Shown: positions 1-8,820, counted from the stretch's first letter. The stretch is 64,000 nucleotides of DNA from JBDWFY01 sp965275915 (GCA_965275915.1 CBDHYI010000008.1:1178001-1242000), one strand, 5' to 3'. Notes: a model not told the origin generated them from the letters alone. Made by a program: numbers and translations.

Positions 1-193
1 CGATTTGGGTTGTGCCGTTTTTCGTGGGCAATGTCAGGTCCGCTAAGAGCGTGTAAACTTCTGCATTTAGGAGCGTGCGAAGAGAAACGTTGACGCGCTT
101 TTCTCCCACAGCGCCTTTGAACGACGGAGATCGCAGATAAAAATATGCGGCTCCAATCAGCACGATAAAAATAAGTGTTAGAAAGCCCTCCAC
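1..193 (-). CDS. NERD (nuclease-related) domain protein, N-terminal part
   Basis: The reading frame runs off the left edge, leaving 64 codons. It opens with GTG at 193, the first start-type codon after an in-frame stop. Residues 4-20 form one hydrophobic membrane anchor (FLTLIFIVLIGAAYFYL). A soluble part then begins with a G-E-x-x-V block and an LxDLTLPTKNGTTQI stretch. That is the usual opening of a NERD domain, in which a Thr-Gln-Ile-Asp motif starts the nuclease-like core. Proteins of this type are membrane-anchored with the NERD fold in the cytoplasm, and their substrate is generally unknown. The catalytic part lies outside the window, so activity cannot be judged. Confidence 0.6.
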   Translation of the reverse strand, partial: MEGFLTLIFIVLIGAAYFYLRSPSFKGAVGEKRVNVSLRTLLNAEVYTLLADLTLPTKNGTTQI

Positions 194-386
194 GGCATCT
201 GCTTTCGCAACTTTGCTCTGAAAATTTCCCGCTTTTCAAATTTCGGATAAAGTGAAAGGGTATCTGGCGCTGAAGTCAACCAACGCGATACTGATTGAAG
301 AACCTCAAACCAGCGGAATCTCAACGCTAAACGCTGCTATTTTCTCGCTGCCAATTCCGACCAACTCGCTTCCCAAACCTCTCCAC

Positions 387-1181
387 CTACTCCGGCTTCA
401 CCCGCGCTGCGCTCTTGTCCGCAAAGGCGGCGAGGCGTTCATTCGAGGCGGGCTGGGTGTTGACCACGCCGGCGACGAAGGCCTCCATGTAGGACGCATC
501 CAGGGACGACATGTTGCGGCTGTGGGAGATGGCGGAGCAGATGGCGAAGTTGGAGAGCGGGGGCACGCTTGCGGTTGCCCTGGCGAGTTCGAGCGCTTTT
601 TCGAAGCTGTTGTCTTCGACCAGATACTGGCAGAGGCCGACCTCAAGCGCCTCTTCGCTCTTATAGATCCGGCCCGTCAGCATCATGTCGATCATCCGGG
701 CGCGGCCGACCAGTTCGGAGACGCGGATGGTGGCGCCGCCGCCGGTGAAGAGGCCGCGCTGGCCCTCGGGGAGGGCAAAGTAGGTGGTCCTGTTGGCAAC
801 GCGGATGTGCGCGGAGGAGGCGAGTTCCAGTCCGCCGCCCACGGTCGCGCCCTTCAGCGCGGCAATCACCGGCACGCCGCCATATTCCATCTTGTTGAAG
901 GCTTCATGCCAGCGCAGGCAGACATGCATGAAGTCCGCGGCGCTGCGCTCTTCCTTGTGATGTTCGACCAGATCCAGACCGGCGGAAAAATGGTCGCCCT
1001 CGGCGCGTAGCACGGCGGCACGGGCGCCGGTGCGCGGCAGGGCGGAAAAGACGGCGATCAGTTCCTCGATGGTGTCCGCATTCAGGGCGTTGCGTTTGGC
1101 GGCGCGGTTGAGGGTGACAATGGCGATCTCTTCGTCCGCTTCCAGCAGGAGATGGTTCAGGTCAAGGTCGGGCAGTTGCAT
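387..1181 (-). CDS. Enoyl-CoA hydratase/isomerase (crotonase) family protein
   Basis: 264 residues, about the normal crotonase length. An N-terminal [16 protein letters not shown] stretch and an FSAGLDL oxyanion-hole segment mark the fold. A second oxyanion loop follows in the [19 protein letters not shown] region. The ATG at 1181 was chosen over longer starts because the crotonase domain begins about 15 residues later and AAAGGA lies just upstream. It sits 41 bp downstream of the DmdA-like gene on the same strand, so the two are probably co-transcribed. In the DMSP demethylation pathway the last enzyme, DmdD, is also a crotonase, but the sequence alone does not show that this is DmdD. Substrate unknown. 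Confidence 0.85.
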   Translation of the reverse strand: MQLPDLDLNHLLLEADEEIAIVTLNRAAKRNALNADTIEELIAVFSALPRTGARAAVLRAEGDHFSAGLDLVEHHKEERSAADFMHVCLRWHEAFNKMEYGGVPVIAALKGATVGGGLELASSAHIRVANRTTYFALPEGQRGLFTGGGATIRVSELVGRARMIDMMLTGRIYKSEEALEVGLCQYLVEDNSFEKALELARATASVPPLSNFAICSAISHSRNMSSLDASYMEAFVAGVVNTQPASNERLAAFADKSAARVKPE

Positions 1182-1222
1182 AAAAGGATCCTTTGTACGG
1201 CGGCGCTTCTCAGGCGATCTTG

Positions 1223-2326
1223 TTAGATAAAGGGCAGGTCCACAAGCTCGGCATCGACAATTCCGTCCGCTCGCGCCACCTGCACCCGGTCGCCCGGCTG
1301 ACACGATATATCGATCAGCGCATATCCGATATTCTTCTTCAGGCGAGGCGACCAGTTGGTGTTGGTGACATCGCCGCGCTTCTGACCGTCCACCAGAACG
1401 GGTTCCCATGTGTAGTGCAGGCGGTCGGGCGCATCGCCCTCGAGAATGATGCCCAACTGGTGCCGCCTGACGCCCTCGGCTTTTATTCTTTGAAGGGCGG
1501 TGATTCCGATGACCTCGTCGGGCAGGCCAAGATCGACAAAGGCACCCAGCCGCACTTCAAACGGATTGGTGGTCTGATCGGTATCGCCGCCAAGCGACAG
1601 AAGGCCGCTTTCGGTGCGCTCGGCCGTCGCCGGAGCGCCGGGGCCGATATCCCACGGGCGGCCCGCTTCTTTAAAAATGTTCCACAGCTCGGTGCCTCTG
1701 GTGCCGTCTCGGAGATAGATTTCAAAGCCGCCCTGCTTGGACCAGCCGGAGCGCTGCACGGTGACCGGAATGCCCTCGATCTCCGCGTCGCTGAACCAGA
1801 AATATCTGACCGTCCGCACCCAGTCGCCTAGGACATGGGCGACGACATCCTCCGCCTTCGGGCCCTGCAGCGCCATGGGGGAGACATCCGGTTCGGACAC
1901 TTCGACATCAAGCCCGCGCTCCTCGGTAATCGCGCGGGCCCACAGCCACATGTCGCTGTCGGCGATGGAGAGCCAGTAAAGGTCGTCCGAATGTTTCAGC
2001 AGCACCGGATCGTTGATCAGGATCCCGGCGTGGTTGCACAGCGGTGCGTATTTGCCCTGGCCGACCTTGCAGTTGGAGAGATCGCGGCAGGAGAGAATCT
2101 GAGCCAGCGTTCCGGCGTCCGGCCCCTTAAGCTGCACCTGTCTTTCGACGCCGACATCCCATTGCGAGACGCTGTTGATCAGGCGCCAGTATTCGGCTTC
2201 CGGATCGCCGAAACCGGTCGGCAGGATCATGTTGTTATAGACGGTGGCGGAGACCATCCCCTCAGCCAGGACCGCTTCATAAAACGGCGACGCATGCAGG
2301 CGCGCCGACGGATAGATCGCGACCAT
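1223..2326 (-). CDS. DmdA-like GcvT-family (aminomethyltransferase / DMSP demethylase-like) protein
   Basis: 367 residues with the two-part GcvT layout: a folate-binding N-terminal region and a C-terminal barrel. Several blocks ([11 protein letters not shown] near the start, [39 protein letters not shown]) resemble the DmdA branch, which moves a methyl group from dimethylsulfoniopropionate to tetrahydrofolate, more than glycine-cleavage T protein. No gcvH, gcvP or lpd lies nearby, which argues against glycine cleavage. The ATG at 2326 has GGAGGAG seven bases upstream. A crotonase follows at 41 bp and a GcvA-type LysR gene diverges from it. Many DmdA relatives do not act on DMSP, so the substrate is open and no symbol is given. 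Confidence 0.75.
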   Translation of the reverse strand: MVAIYPSARLHASPFYEAVLAEGMVSATVYNNMILPTGFGDPEAEYWRLINSVSQWDVGVERQVQLKGPDAGTLAQILSCRDLSNCKVGQGKYAPLCNHAGILINDPVLLKHSDDLYWLSIADSDMWLWARAITEERGLDVEVSEPDVSPMALQGPKAEDVVAHVLGDWVRTVRYFWFSDAEIEGIPVTVQRSGWSKQGGFEIYLRDGTRGTELWNIFKEAGRPWDIGPGAPATAERTESGLLSLGGDTDQTTNPFEVRLGAFVDLGLPDEVIGITALQRIKAEGVRRHQLGIILEGDAPDRLHYTWEPVLVDGQKRGDVTNTNWSPRLKKNIGYALIDISCQPGDRVQVARADGIVDAELVDLPFI

Positions 2327-2382
2327 TTTGCAACTCCTCCCGATGCAAACAGCGGAAGGATATTTCGGGCTTGAAACCGCGT

Positions 2383-2412
2383 TTGACAATTGAAATATTT
2401 TGGGTCTATGCA
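2383..2412 (+). promoter_or_regulatory. Candidate sigma-70 promoter for the LysR gene
   Basis: TTGACA at 2383-2388, an 18-bp spacer and TATGCA at 2407-2412 lie upstream of the LysR start at 2440. The -35 is consensus and the -10 is weak. The site is in the 113-bp gap shared with the divergent DmdA-like gene, where a LysR protein would normally bind both promoters. Confidence 0.35.
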
Positions 2413-2439
2413 CAAAGAAAAATTATGGATGGGTTTGTT

Positions 2440-3336
2440 ATGGTTCCTGAGTTTCCGCCGCTGAACTGGCTGCGCGCCTTTGAGGCGAGCGCCCGCCATC
2501 TCAGCTTCACCCATGCGGCGCGTGAACTGAATCTGAGCCAGGTCTCGGTCTCCAAACAGGTGAAGCAGCTGGAGGGGCATCTGCGCGAGCCGCTGTTCAT
2601 CCGGCACGCGCGCAGTCTGGAGCTGACCAAGGTCGCCGAGGCCTATCTGCCGACCGTGCGCGATGCGTTCGAACGCCTGTCGGACGGCACGCAGGAAGTG
2701 TTCGGGCGGCGGCGCTCGAAGTTTCTGACCGTGAGGGCGGCGGTGGCCTTCTCCGTCAACTGGCTGGCGCCCCGGCTTGATGATTTTTACGCCCGCCATC
2801 CCGGCATCCGGCTGCGCATTGTCTCCAGCGTCTGGAACGAGACAATCGGCAGCCCCGAATATGATCTCGATATCCGATACGGAACCGGCAACTGGCCGGG
2901 GCTTGAGGCGAGCCGGCTGACATGGGACAGGATTGCGCCGCTATGCCGTCCCGCTCTCGTTGATGGCGGCGACCTGGTGGATATCCAGAGCCTGTCCGAT
3001 CACACGCTGATCCATGTGCTGGGCTATGAGGAGGGATGGGCCAAATGGCTGCGGGCCGCCGGTGCGTCGGACCCTGGACAGGGAACGCGCAGGCTCCAGG
3101 TCGACAATTCGCTGCTGGCGTTTCAGCTCGCCGCCAGCGGGTGCGGCATTGCGCTGGCCAGGTCCTCGCTTGCGGAGGCGGAGGTCAGGGCCGGCCGCCT
3201 TATCTATCCGTTCGAACCGGCCGTTGCGATCGAAGAAGCGTTTTATCTCGTGTCGGCCCCCGGCGCGCCGGCGCATCCGGACACCGCAGCGTTTCGGGGC
3301 TGGCTGCTAGAGGTTGCAGCAGCCGGGCAGGGTTAG
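2440..3336 (+). CDS. LysR-family regulator, GcvA type
   Basis: 298 residues. The N-terminal winged helix-turn-helix starts PPLNWLRAFEASARHLSFT, the form typical of the GcvA branch, with the recognition helix around LSQVSVSKQVKQLE. A LysR effector domain follows, with a VDNSLLAFQLAASGCGIAL block near the end. The ATG at 2440 was preferred because the family starts right there and GGATGGG lies about six bases upstream; ATG 2425 is possible. It diverges from the DmdA-like/crotonase pair, so local regulation of that operon is the simplest reading. The effector is unknown. Confidence 0.88.
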   Translation: MVPEFPPLNWLRAFEASARHLSFTHAARELNLSQVSVSKQVKQLEGHLREPLFIRHARSLELTKVAEAYLPTVRDAFERLSDGTQEVFGRRRSKFLTVRAAVAFSVNWLAPRLDDFYARHPGIRLRIVSSVWNETIGSPEYDLDIRYGTGNWPGLEASRLTWDRIAPLCRPALVDGGDLVDIQSLSDHTLIHVLGYEEGWAKWLRAAGASDPGQGTRRLQVDNSLLAFQLAASGCGIALARSSLAEAEVRAGRLIYPFEPAVAIEEAFYLVSAPGAPAHPDTAAFRGWLLEVAAAGQG

Positions 3337-3509
3337 GGCGTCTCGGACGGGCCGATAGTCTGGCTAAAAAATGTGCAGGGACCGCTGTCTTCGCCCGAAT
3401 TTGTCAGGTATGCGGGATTTTTCCTTCCCTTGCCCCATCAGGGTCACAATGATGATTGTCTTAATCTGAATTGCAACACAAAGGGGGCCTGACAGGGAGA
3501 GGCAGGGAC

Positions 3510-3827
3510 ATGAAACTCGATTTTTTGATGCACTCAAAATACCCTGCCTTAACGCTCACCGCCCTGTTGACTGGAAGCGTGGCCGTCGCAACCGAACACA
3601 ATGTGTTCACGGACCTGTCGATTGATTGCAACAGGCATGGCGCGGTCATCAAGGTGGCGGGCGGCCCGACCTATTACCTGGGCAAAGAGTGCGATGCTCT
3701 TCTGCCCAATGTGGGAGAGGGCAGGTGGTGGTTCGCGGCCTCGGCGTTTGTTGTCGAGATCAACGGACACACCGTCCGGTTTGCCAACGATCTTGACTGC
3801 GACATGCCTTATTGCCGCGCCACCTGA
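3510..3827 (+). CDS. Small exported protein of unknown function
   Basis: 105 residues. The N-terminus has a hydrophobic stretch (YPALTLTALLTGSVAVA) like a signal peptide, so the mature part (about 80 residues) is probably periplasmic. It holds three cysteines (in DCNR, KECDAL and DLDCDMPYC regions, four counting the last pair), compatible with disulfides. The ATG at 3510 was chosen because AGGCAGGG lies upstream and the signal sequence starts there; the longer frame adds only polar residues. I recognise no family. It stands alone between a LysR gene and a broken ATPase. Confidence 0.5.
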   Translation: MKLDFLMHSKYPALTLTALLTGSVAVATEHNVFTDLSIDCNRHGAVIKVAGGPTYYLGKECDALLPNVGEGRWWFAASAFVVEINGHTVRFANDLDCDMPYCRAT

Positions 3828-3912
3828 CGCGCCTGGCCCCGGATACCGATGCGGGTGCATCGGGCAAGCGCCGCAACGCCGCCGATGAGGCGATTTTCCG
3901 TACCCTGTGCCT

Positions 3913-4389
3913 TCAGCTTTCCAGAAAACAGGCGAACGCATGATGAGTGCCACGGTCGTGCAGGGCCGGTTCCGATTTACTGCATTTACCAAAGACATGG
4001 TCGCATCGGGTGCGAAAATTGCAGCCGCTTGGCGGATTGAGCGGGTTGGGGAGTTCGCCCTTCAAAATGATCCGTTTTTCCTTGTCTTTCGGATCCAGCG
4101 AGGGGGCGTTGGACAACAGGGCCCCCGTATAGGGATGCGATGGATTTTCGTAGATTTCATCACAATCTCCGAACTCCACTATTTTGCCCATATACATGAC
4201 GGCCACCTGATCGGAAATATGTCGGACAACCGAAAGATCATGGGCAATGAAAACGTAGGAGAGGCCGAGTCGGGTCTGAATATCCGCCAACAGATTGAGG
4301 ACCTGCGCCTGAACGGAAACATCCAGTGCCGAAACGGACTCGTCACAGACAATGATTTCGGGGTTCAAAGCCAGTGCACGGGCAATGCC
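3913..4389 (-). pseudogene. Truncated oligopeptide ABC transporter ATPase (OppF/DppF-like), C-terminal part only
   Basis: Only the C-terminal half remains. Homology starts at [10 protein letters not shown], just after where the signature motif LSGGQ should be, and continues through Walker B, the H-loop ([13 protein letters not shown]) and the cysteine-containing oligopeptide-ATPase tail ([16 protein letters not shown]). Walker A and the signature are absent. Upstream codons (FRRLVTRF) do not belong to the family, so 4389 marks a breakpoint. The Walker B end reads CDES where the family has CDEP, in line with relaxed selection. No permease or binding-protein genes lie beside it; the intact Dpp operon at 8.8-13.9 kb is separate. 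Confidence 0.85.
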
Positions 4390-4527
4390 GAATCTTGTAA
4401 CGAGGCGGCGAAACTCCGTCAATTGTAAGCGGGTATGCCCTTCTTATTCACGCCTGCCAGGTAGCGGCCGATTACACAGATCGAACCGCTCACTTTGGCC
4501 TTCAGTTTCCTGCCCGATGCGCGAAAA

Positions 4528-5085
4528 TCATGTGCCGACCCCGATGTGATAGAGCGCCCAGGCGCCCTGTTTGCGCAACTCGCTGTCCCGGGCCGCATCG
4601 CCGGTTGGCGGGTAGACCAGCCGGGTCGGACCCATCTCGCCGACTGTCAGCGGCTCGCCGTCCATTTCAATGGCGAGGATCGGCTGATATTGTTCGACAT
4701 TGGCGCGGGTGGTTTCCACTCTGTGGCCGTCAAGACCGGTCAATATCAGTGTGTCGCCCGTTGCGCCGATTTCCTTCAGCAGGTCCGTCAGGAGCGGGCC
4801 GCTATAGGTACCGCCCAGGCGAGGATGATCTTCCACATAGGTGGTTTGCGGAAATCCGGCGAGAGCGTTGTGGCTGAATTCATAGCCGTTGTCGAAAATG
4901 ATGCCATGCCGGGCAAAGACGCTGGGCGTCGCCTCCGTGATCGGATTGCGGTTGGTCTGGTCAATTGCGCCTGACATTGTCACGATCCCCGCGTTCTGTT
5001 CCTCAGCATTCTGGGCGGCCGGTGCCTGGGTGGCAGGCAGAACCAGGAGGGCAAGTCCGGCAATGAAGGAAGAAAGTCGTAGCAT
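4528..5085 (-). CDS. Exported sulfite-oxidase-fold protein (oxidoreductase molybdopterin-binding-like), lacking cysteine
   Basis: 185 residues with a signal peptide at residues 1-25 (LSSFIAGLALLVLPATQAPA). The rest matches the short stand-alone version of the sulfite-oxidase/YedY-like fold: LLKEIGATGDTLILTGLDG, then ILAIEMDGEPLTVGEMGP and RLVYPP. The mature sequence has no cysteine, so the thiolate that binds molybdenum in true enzymes is missing; it may be a cofactor-free relative. The ATG at 5085 has GGAGAA upstream and begins the signal peptide. It shares a 263-bp upstream region, with a perfect inverted repeat, with the divergent HlyD/FUSC operon. Confidence 0.7.
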   Translation of the reverse strand: MLRLSSFIAGLALLVLPATQAPAAQNAEEQNAGIVTMSGAIDQTNRNPITEATPSVFARHGIIFDNGYEFSHNALAGFPQTTYVEDHPRLGGTYSGPLLTDLLKEIGATGDTLILTGLDGHRVETTRANVEQYQPILAIEMDGEPLTVGEMGPTRLVYPPTGDAARDSELRKQGAWALYHIGVGT

Positions 5086-5212
5086 GGCATTCTCCGTCTT
5101 GAACTCATTTGTGAAGATAGATCTGAGATGGCAACGGGGTTCCGGTTTCTCAAGCAAAACAGCGGTTTATGAAGAAAAATTAATGTTCGGAACGGATCTT
5201 CGGGCGGAAGCA

Positions 5213-5236
5213 TTTTTGCACCGAAACGTGCAAAAA
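5213..5236. promoter_or_regulatory. Perfect 9-bp inverted repeat, candidate operator
   Basis: TTTTTGCAC at 5213-5221 and GTGCAAAAA at 5228-5236 are exact reverse complements separated by CGAAAC. The site lies between the divergent genes starting at 5085 and 5349. Such a dyad fits a homodimeric repressor or LysR-type site; no regulator gene is adjacent. A hairpin role is possible but neither side has the position of a terminator. Confidence 0.5.
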
Positions 5237-5348
5237 GTATCTGTACACGGTCCGGAAACTACGCATGATGTCCATGAGATCGTTTGGACGAGACTGACGC
5301 GCATCGGGTTGGCGTCGGTGCGAAGGTAAAAACAGCAACCGGGGAACG

Positions 5349-6347
5349 ATGTTCGGACGCACGCTGATTGTCATTTTCATTCTGCTCGTCTGCGGCCTGT
5401 GGGTCCTTGATCAGATCAGCCGCAGCTACTTCGCCTATACGGGCGATGCCTACGTGCTGTCGGATTATGTGACCCTGTCACCCACCGTTGCCGGAAAGCT
5501 GGCTGCACTGCATGTGGACGACAACTACCAGGTGACTGCCGGAGAACTGCTGTTTGAGATCGACGCGCGACCTTACGAGTTCCAGGAAGAGGCGGCGCAG
5601 GCGACTCTTGACCGGGCGCTGTCGGCGCTGAAATCGGCGGACGACTCGCTTCGAATCGCCAATGACCGCGTCGCTGCCAGCCAGGCAACGCTTGAAGACA
5701 CCAGAGGCACGCAGGAGCGGCTCGCCAGGCTTCAGGCGGATGCCGTTGTCACCGAACAGCGGCTGGACGACATCAATCGAGACCTCAGGACAGCGGTTGC
5801 GGATCTTGGCGAACAGCAGGCGGCGGTCGTTGTTGCCACCGACGACGCGGAGTCGGCAAAGGCCAATGTCGCGCTGGCCGAGGCGGCGCTCAGTGAGGCG
5901 GCTTACAATCTTACACAGACCAAAGTCGTCGCGCCGTTTTCCGGCTTTGTCGCACCCTTTACCGTTCGCGAGGGCGCATATCTGTCCGTCGGCGACCCCG
6001 TTATGGCTGTGGTTGATGACAGCGCATGGCGGATCGTGGCGAACCTGCCTGAAGCGCATCTTTCTCACATTGCCGTCGGCCAGCCGGTGTGGCTGACCGT
6101 CGCCTCAAAGCCCTGGACGATACTCCGCGGAACCGTGCTGAGCATTCCGCGCGGCATTTCGCGCAACGCAACGCCCGCCGATCCGCTCCCGTATGTTGAA
6201 CCCACCACCTCCTGGATCCGGCTGTCGCAGCGCTTTCCCGTCGAAATATCGCTGGATAATGCGCAGGACATTCCGCTGTTCATGGGCGCCAACGCGCGGG
6301 TGTTCATCCGGCACGTTTCGCCAGAACCGGATGCCGCAGATCAATGA
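5349..6347 (+). CDS. HlyD/EmrA-family periplasmic adaptor (membrane fusion protein)
   Basis: 332 residues. Residues 1-25 form an N-terminal membrane anchor. A biotinyl-lipoyl-like domain (YVTLSPTVAGKLAALHV, then VTAGELLFEID) is split by an alanine-rich coiled-coil hairpin around residues 75-190. It resumes at VVAPFSGFVAPFTVREGAYL, followed by a beta-barrel. This is the layout of AaeA/EmrA-type adaptors, which bridge an inner-membrane transporter to the outer membrane. The stop overlaps the start of the FUSC gene by 4 bp (ATGA), so the two are translationally coupled and probably form one efflux system. No outer-membrane factor is encoded here. Confidence 0.88.
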   Translation: MFGRTLIVIFILLVCGLWVLDQISRSYFAYTGDAYVLSDYVTLSPTVAGKLAALHVDDNYQVTAGELLFEIDARPYEFQEEAAQATLDRALSALKSADDSLRIANDRVAASQATLEDTRGTQERLARLQADAVVTEQRLDDINRDLRTAVADLGEQQAAVVVATDDAESAKANVALAEAALSEAAYNLTQTKVVAPFSGFVAPFTVREGAYLSVGDPVMAVVDDSAWRIVANLPEAHLSHIAVGQPVWLTVASKPWTILRGTVLSIPRGISRNATPADPLPYVEPTTSWIRLSQRFPVEISLDNAQDIPLFMGANARVFIRHVSPEPDAADQ

Positions 6348-7354
6348 CGGGCAGGCAGGTTCAGGCCCTTGTCACGGCATTGGCGACCTGTCTGGCGACC
6401 CTGGCAGCGTTTATTCTCCACCTGGACGATCCCTGGTGGGCCGCCATCTCGGCCTGGATCATCGGCCATCCGGAGAAGCGGTTTGTATTTCAGAAAGGGC
6501 TTCTCAGAGTAGTCGGAACGCTGGCCGGCTGTCTCTTAGGGTATCTTGTCGCAATTTCCACCGGCGGCTGGGTGCTGATACAGCTCATCGTCATGGTGTT
6601 TGCATTCGGCACGGCGGTCTTTATGCGGTTCACCGCAGAGCATGCCTATGCCTGGGCGATGTTCTGGGTCATCCTGGCGCTGACGGTTCTGATTTCGCAG
6701 CAGAATCCGGCCGGGGTCGCTGATTTTGCCTATTTTCGGTCGATTGAAATCGTCACCGGCGTTATCGTCGCGACTCTCGTTGCCATCGTCGCGGAGGCCT
6801 GGCGACCGGACGAGGGGGACGCTGAACATGATGCTCATCAGGAAACCGCAGTTGAAAGAAAGAATGCAGCGTATGCAGCAGGCTTCGGCGGATTTGCAAT
6901 GTTGCTGGTCCTGTTGCTCTGGCAGATCTTCAATCTTCCCAGCATGGTTCAGATCATCATCAGCCTGTTTACCGCAATGGCGCCCTCACTGGTGCAAATG
7001 CACCGTCAGATCAGCATGCGTCTTTCCGGATGCCTGGTGGGTGGGACCCTTGGCGTCATCGTGACCGGATTTGGGATTGAAACACTCTGGATCTGGATGG
7101 TGCTGCTCTTCATCGGCATCTATGCCGCCTCGCTGTTGCACCACAGCGAAACCGCCCAATCCTACATCGGAACCCAGGCCGGCATTGCATTTCTCATTTG
7201 CATGGTGGCGGAAAGCGGCCCGCAGCAGTCGATCCTGCCCGTGGTCGATCGGGCGGCCGGGATCACTCTTGCCTATGTGGTGCTGGCCTGTCTGCTGATT
7301 CTCGTTGAGCCCTGGGTCAGGGAGCGACCAGATCAAAGGCTTCAAGAGGAGTAG
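6344..7354 (+). CDS. FUSC-family inner-membrane transporter (AaeB-like, short form)
   Basis: 336 residues in two hydrophobic blocks (about 10-150 and 175-325) split by a charged cytoplasmic stretch (EAWRPDEGDAEHDAHQE). This matches the fusaric-acid-resistance family, including the W-W-A-x-I-S-A-W motif in the first block. Full AaeB proteins are roughly twice as long, with large cytoplasmic domains, so this is a compact version. With the HlyD gene it overlaps by 4 bp it should form an exporter for aromatic or other organic acids, an inference from family. The gene is convergent with the next one, 5 bp away. Confidence 0.85.
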   Translation: MTGRQVQALVTALATCLATLAAFILHLDDPWWAAISAWIIGHPEKRFVFQKGLLRVVGTLAGCLLGYLVAISTGGWVLIQLIVMVFAFGTAVFMRFTAEHAYAWAMFWVILALTVLISQQNPAGVADFAYFRSIEIVTGVIVATLVAIVAEAWRPDEGDAEHDAHQETAVERKNAAYAAGFGGFAMLLVLLLWQIFNLPSMVQIIISLFTAMAPSLVQMHRQISMRLSGCLVGGTLGVIVTGFGIETLWIWMVLLFIGIYAASLLHHSETAQSYIGTQAGIAFLICMVAESGPQQSILPVVDRAAGITLAYVVLACLLILVEPWVRERPDQRLQEE

Positions 7355-7359
7355 CGGGT

Positions 7360-8733
7360 CTATCGCTTTTTCTCCGGCTTTAGCCGTTTTCTGAAGAGCT
7401 GAATCTCCACAATCAGGCCGCCGCGCGTTCTGCGGCGCTTAACGCCAACATATTGATATCCCTGCGAGCGGTAGAAGGAGACGGCCGACAGTGCGCCTTC
7501 AATCCTGACAACCCGGCGACCGGCTCCGGCAATGGCGGATTCGGCCAGGGAGAGCAAGCTGGAACCAAGCCCGCGCCGGGCCGCGCGGGGATCGACATAA
7601 AGGCCGATCACCTGGTTCCGAATATAACAGCAAAAACCGCAAACGCCGGCGCTGTCCTCGGCTACAAGATATATCTCCCCTTTTTCCATAGCCTTGAGGT
7701 AGCGCTCTGCAACGAGCCCCGCCGCCCAGCTTTCGCATTCTTCTTTTGAATAGGCATTGCGGGCCAGGTGACGGATGGCCCGGACATGCGTTGCAAGTAT
7801 GCCCTCTGCGTCGGTTGTGCGGCCAGGACGAATCATCGGATCACGTGAACCGTCCCGGTGTTCCTCAATAACCGCCTCAACCACCTCCTGTGCCAGCCTC
7901 TCCGATGGCTTCTGTTTTGACCGGCCGGAGAGGATCAGAAGCGCTTTCCAGAGCGCCCATCCCCGGGCACGGGCCCAGGTGGCCCGGTCGAGGGGGAGTG
8001 CTTCCTTGAACAGCGCGCGGGACGAACCGGAAAACAGCGTCCAGGCGAGGACAAGGTCGCAGGCCGGATCGCCGACGCCCATATTGCCGAAGTCGATCAC
8101 CGCGCAAAGGCGGCCATCCTGCGCCAGTAGGTTGGAAGGGGCATAGTCGCCGTGGATCCATACATGCGGACGGGTCCACCCGGATTCCAGTGCTGCTGCC
8201 CAGACGCCTGCCGCTGCATCTTTATCCACTTCCTTTGACAGAAATTGAAGTGAGGCGCGCGTTTCGGCGTCATAGGTTTTCAGATCGCCGCCGCGATAGA
8301 AATTATGGGTACCCGCCACTGGGCCTCCCGATGCATCGATCGCCTGAAGTGCCTTCAAAAACGCAGCGGCATCGACGGCCAGGCGGTCAAGATCGAGGGG
8401 ATCGTGGACTGAAACGGTCTCACCAGGGATCCAGTCCAGCACCGACCAGGCAAAAGGGTATCCCTTAGCCGGCTCGCCTTTTGCCAGCGGGTTTGGAACC
8501 GGCAGCGGCAAATACGGGGCGAGGCGCGGCAACCAGGTTTGTTCCTTTTGGACTTCCGCCTGATACCGTTCGGCGGCGGGCAGGCGGACACTCATTGTGT
8601 CGCCCAGACGGAAGGTGCGATTGTTCCAGCCCTGGACCTTGACCGGCCGGATCGGCAGTCCGGCCCAGGCCGGGAACTGGTCCTTGATCAACGTTCGCAC
8701 TAGATGGGCATCAATGGTGTCGGGGTCGCTCAT
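7360..8733 (-). CDS. APH-family phosphotransferase fused to a GNAT acetyltransferase
   Basis: 457 residues. Residues about 1-290 are an aminoglycoside/macrolide-phosphotransferase (APH) kinase fold with the catalytic loop HGDYAPSNLL and metal-binding IDFGNMGVGDPACDL. Residues about 300-450 are a GNAT domain with the acetyl-CoA loop around RRGLGSSLLSLAE. The order is kinase then acetyltransferase, opposite to the clinical AAC(6')-APH(2'') enzyme. The ATG at 8733 was preferred to an upstream TTG; its ribosome site is weak. Chromosomal proteins of this kind act on unknown small molecules, so resistance should not be assumed. It follows the Dpp ATPase on the same strand with an 87-bp gap and may be in that operon. 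Confidence 0.85.
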   Translation of the reverse strand: MSDPDTIDAHLVRTLIKDQFPAWAGLPIRPVKVQGWNNRTFRLGDTMSVRLPAAERYQAEVQKEQTWLPRLAPYLPLPVPNPLAKGEPAKGYPFAWSVLDWIPGETVSVHDPLDLDRLAVDAAAFLKALQAIDASGGPVAGTHNFYRGGDLKTYDAETRASLQFLSKEVDKDAAAGVWAAALESGWTRPHVWIHGDYAPSNLLAQDGRLCAVIDFGNMGVGDPACDLVLAWTLFSGSSRALFKEALPLDRATWARARGWALWKALLILSGRSKQKPSERLAQEVVEAVIEEHRDGSRDPMIRPGRTTDAEGILATHVRAIRHLARNAYSKEECESWAAGLVAERYLKAMEKGEIYLVAEDSAGVCGFCCYIRNQVIGLYVDPRAARRGLGSSLLSLAESAIAGAGRRVVRIEGALSAVSFYRSQGYQYVGVKRRRTRGGLIVEIQLFRKRLKPEKKR

Positions 8734-8820
8734 TCTGGAAATCAATCAAATATTTATCCGACTAATAAAATCGGAGAATGTGAGCTGAAAACGTCTGATA
8801 TTCCTGGTCTCGCGCCGATG

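Noticed and set aside
252..1010. 252-codon plus-strand open frame
   Set aside because: It is the antisense of the crotonase gene, has no ribosome site and encodes a low-complexity Gly/Ala/Asp product without family features.
7373..7388. CGGCT/AGCCG hairpin with TTTT as a terminator of the FUSC operon
   Set aside because: The loop would be only two bases and the site lies inside the coding end of the convergent gene.
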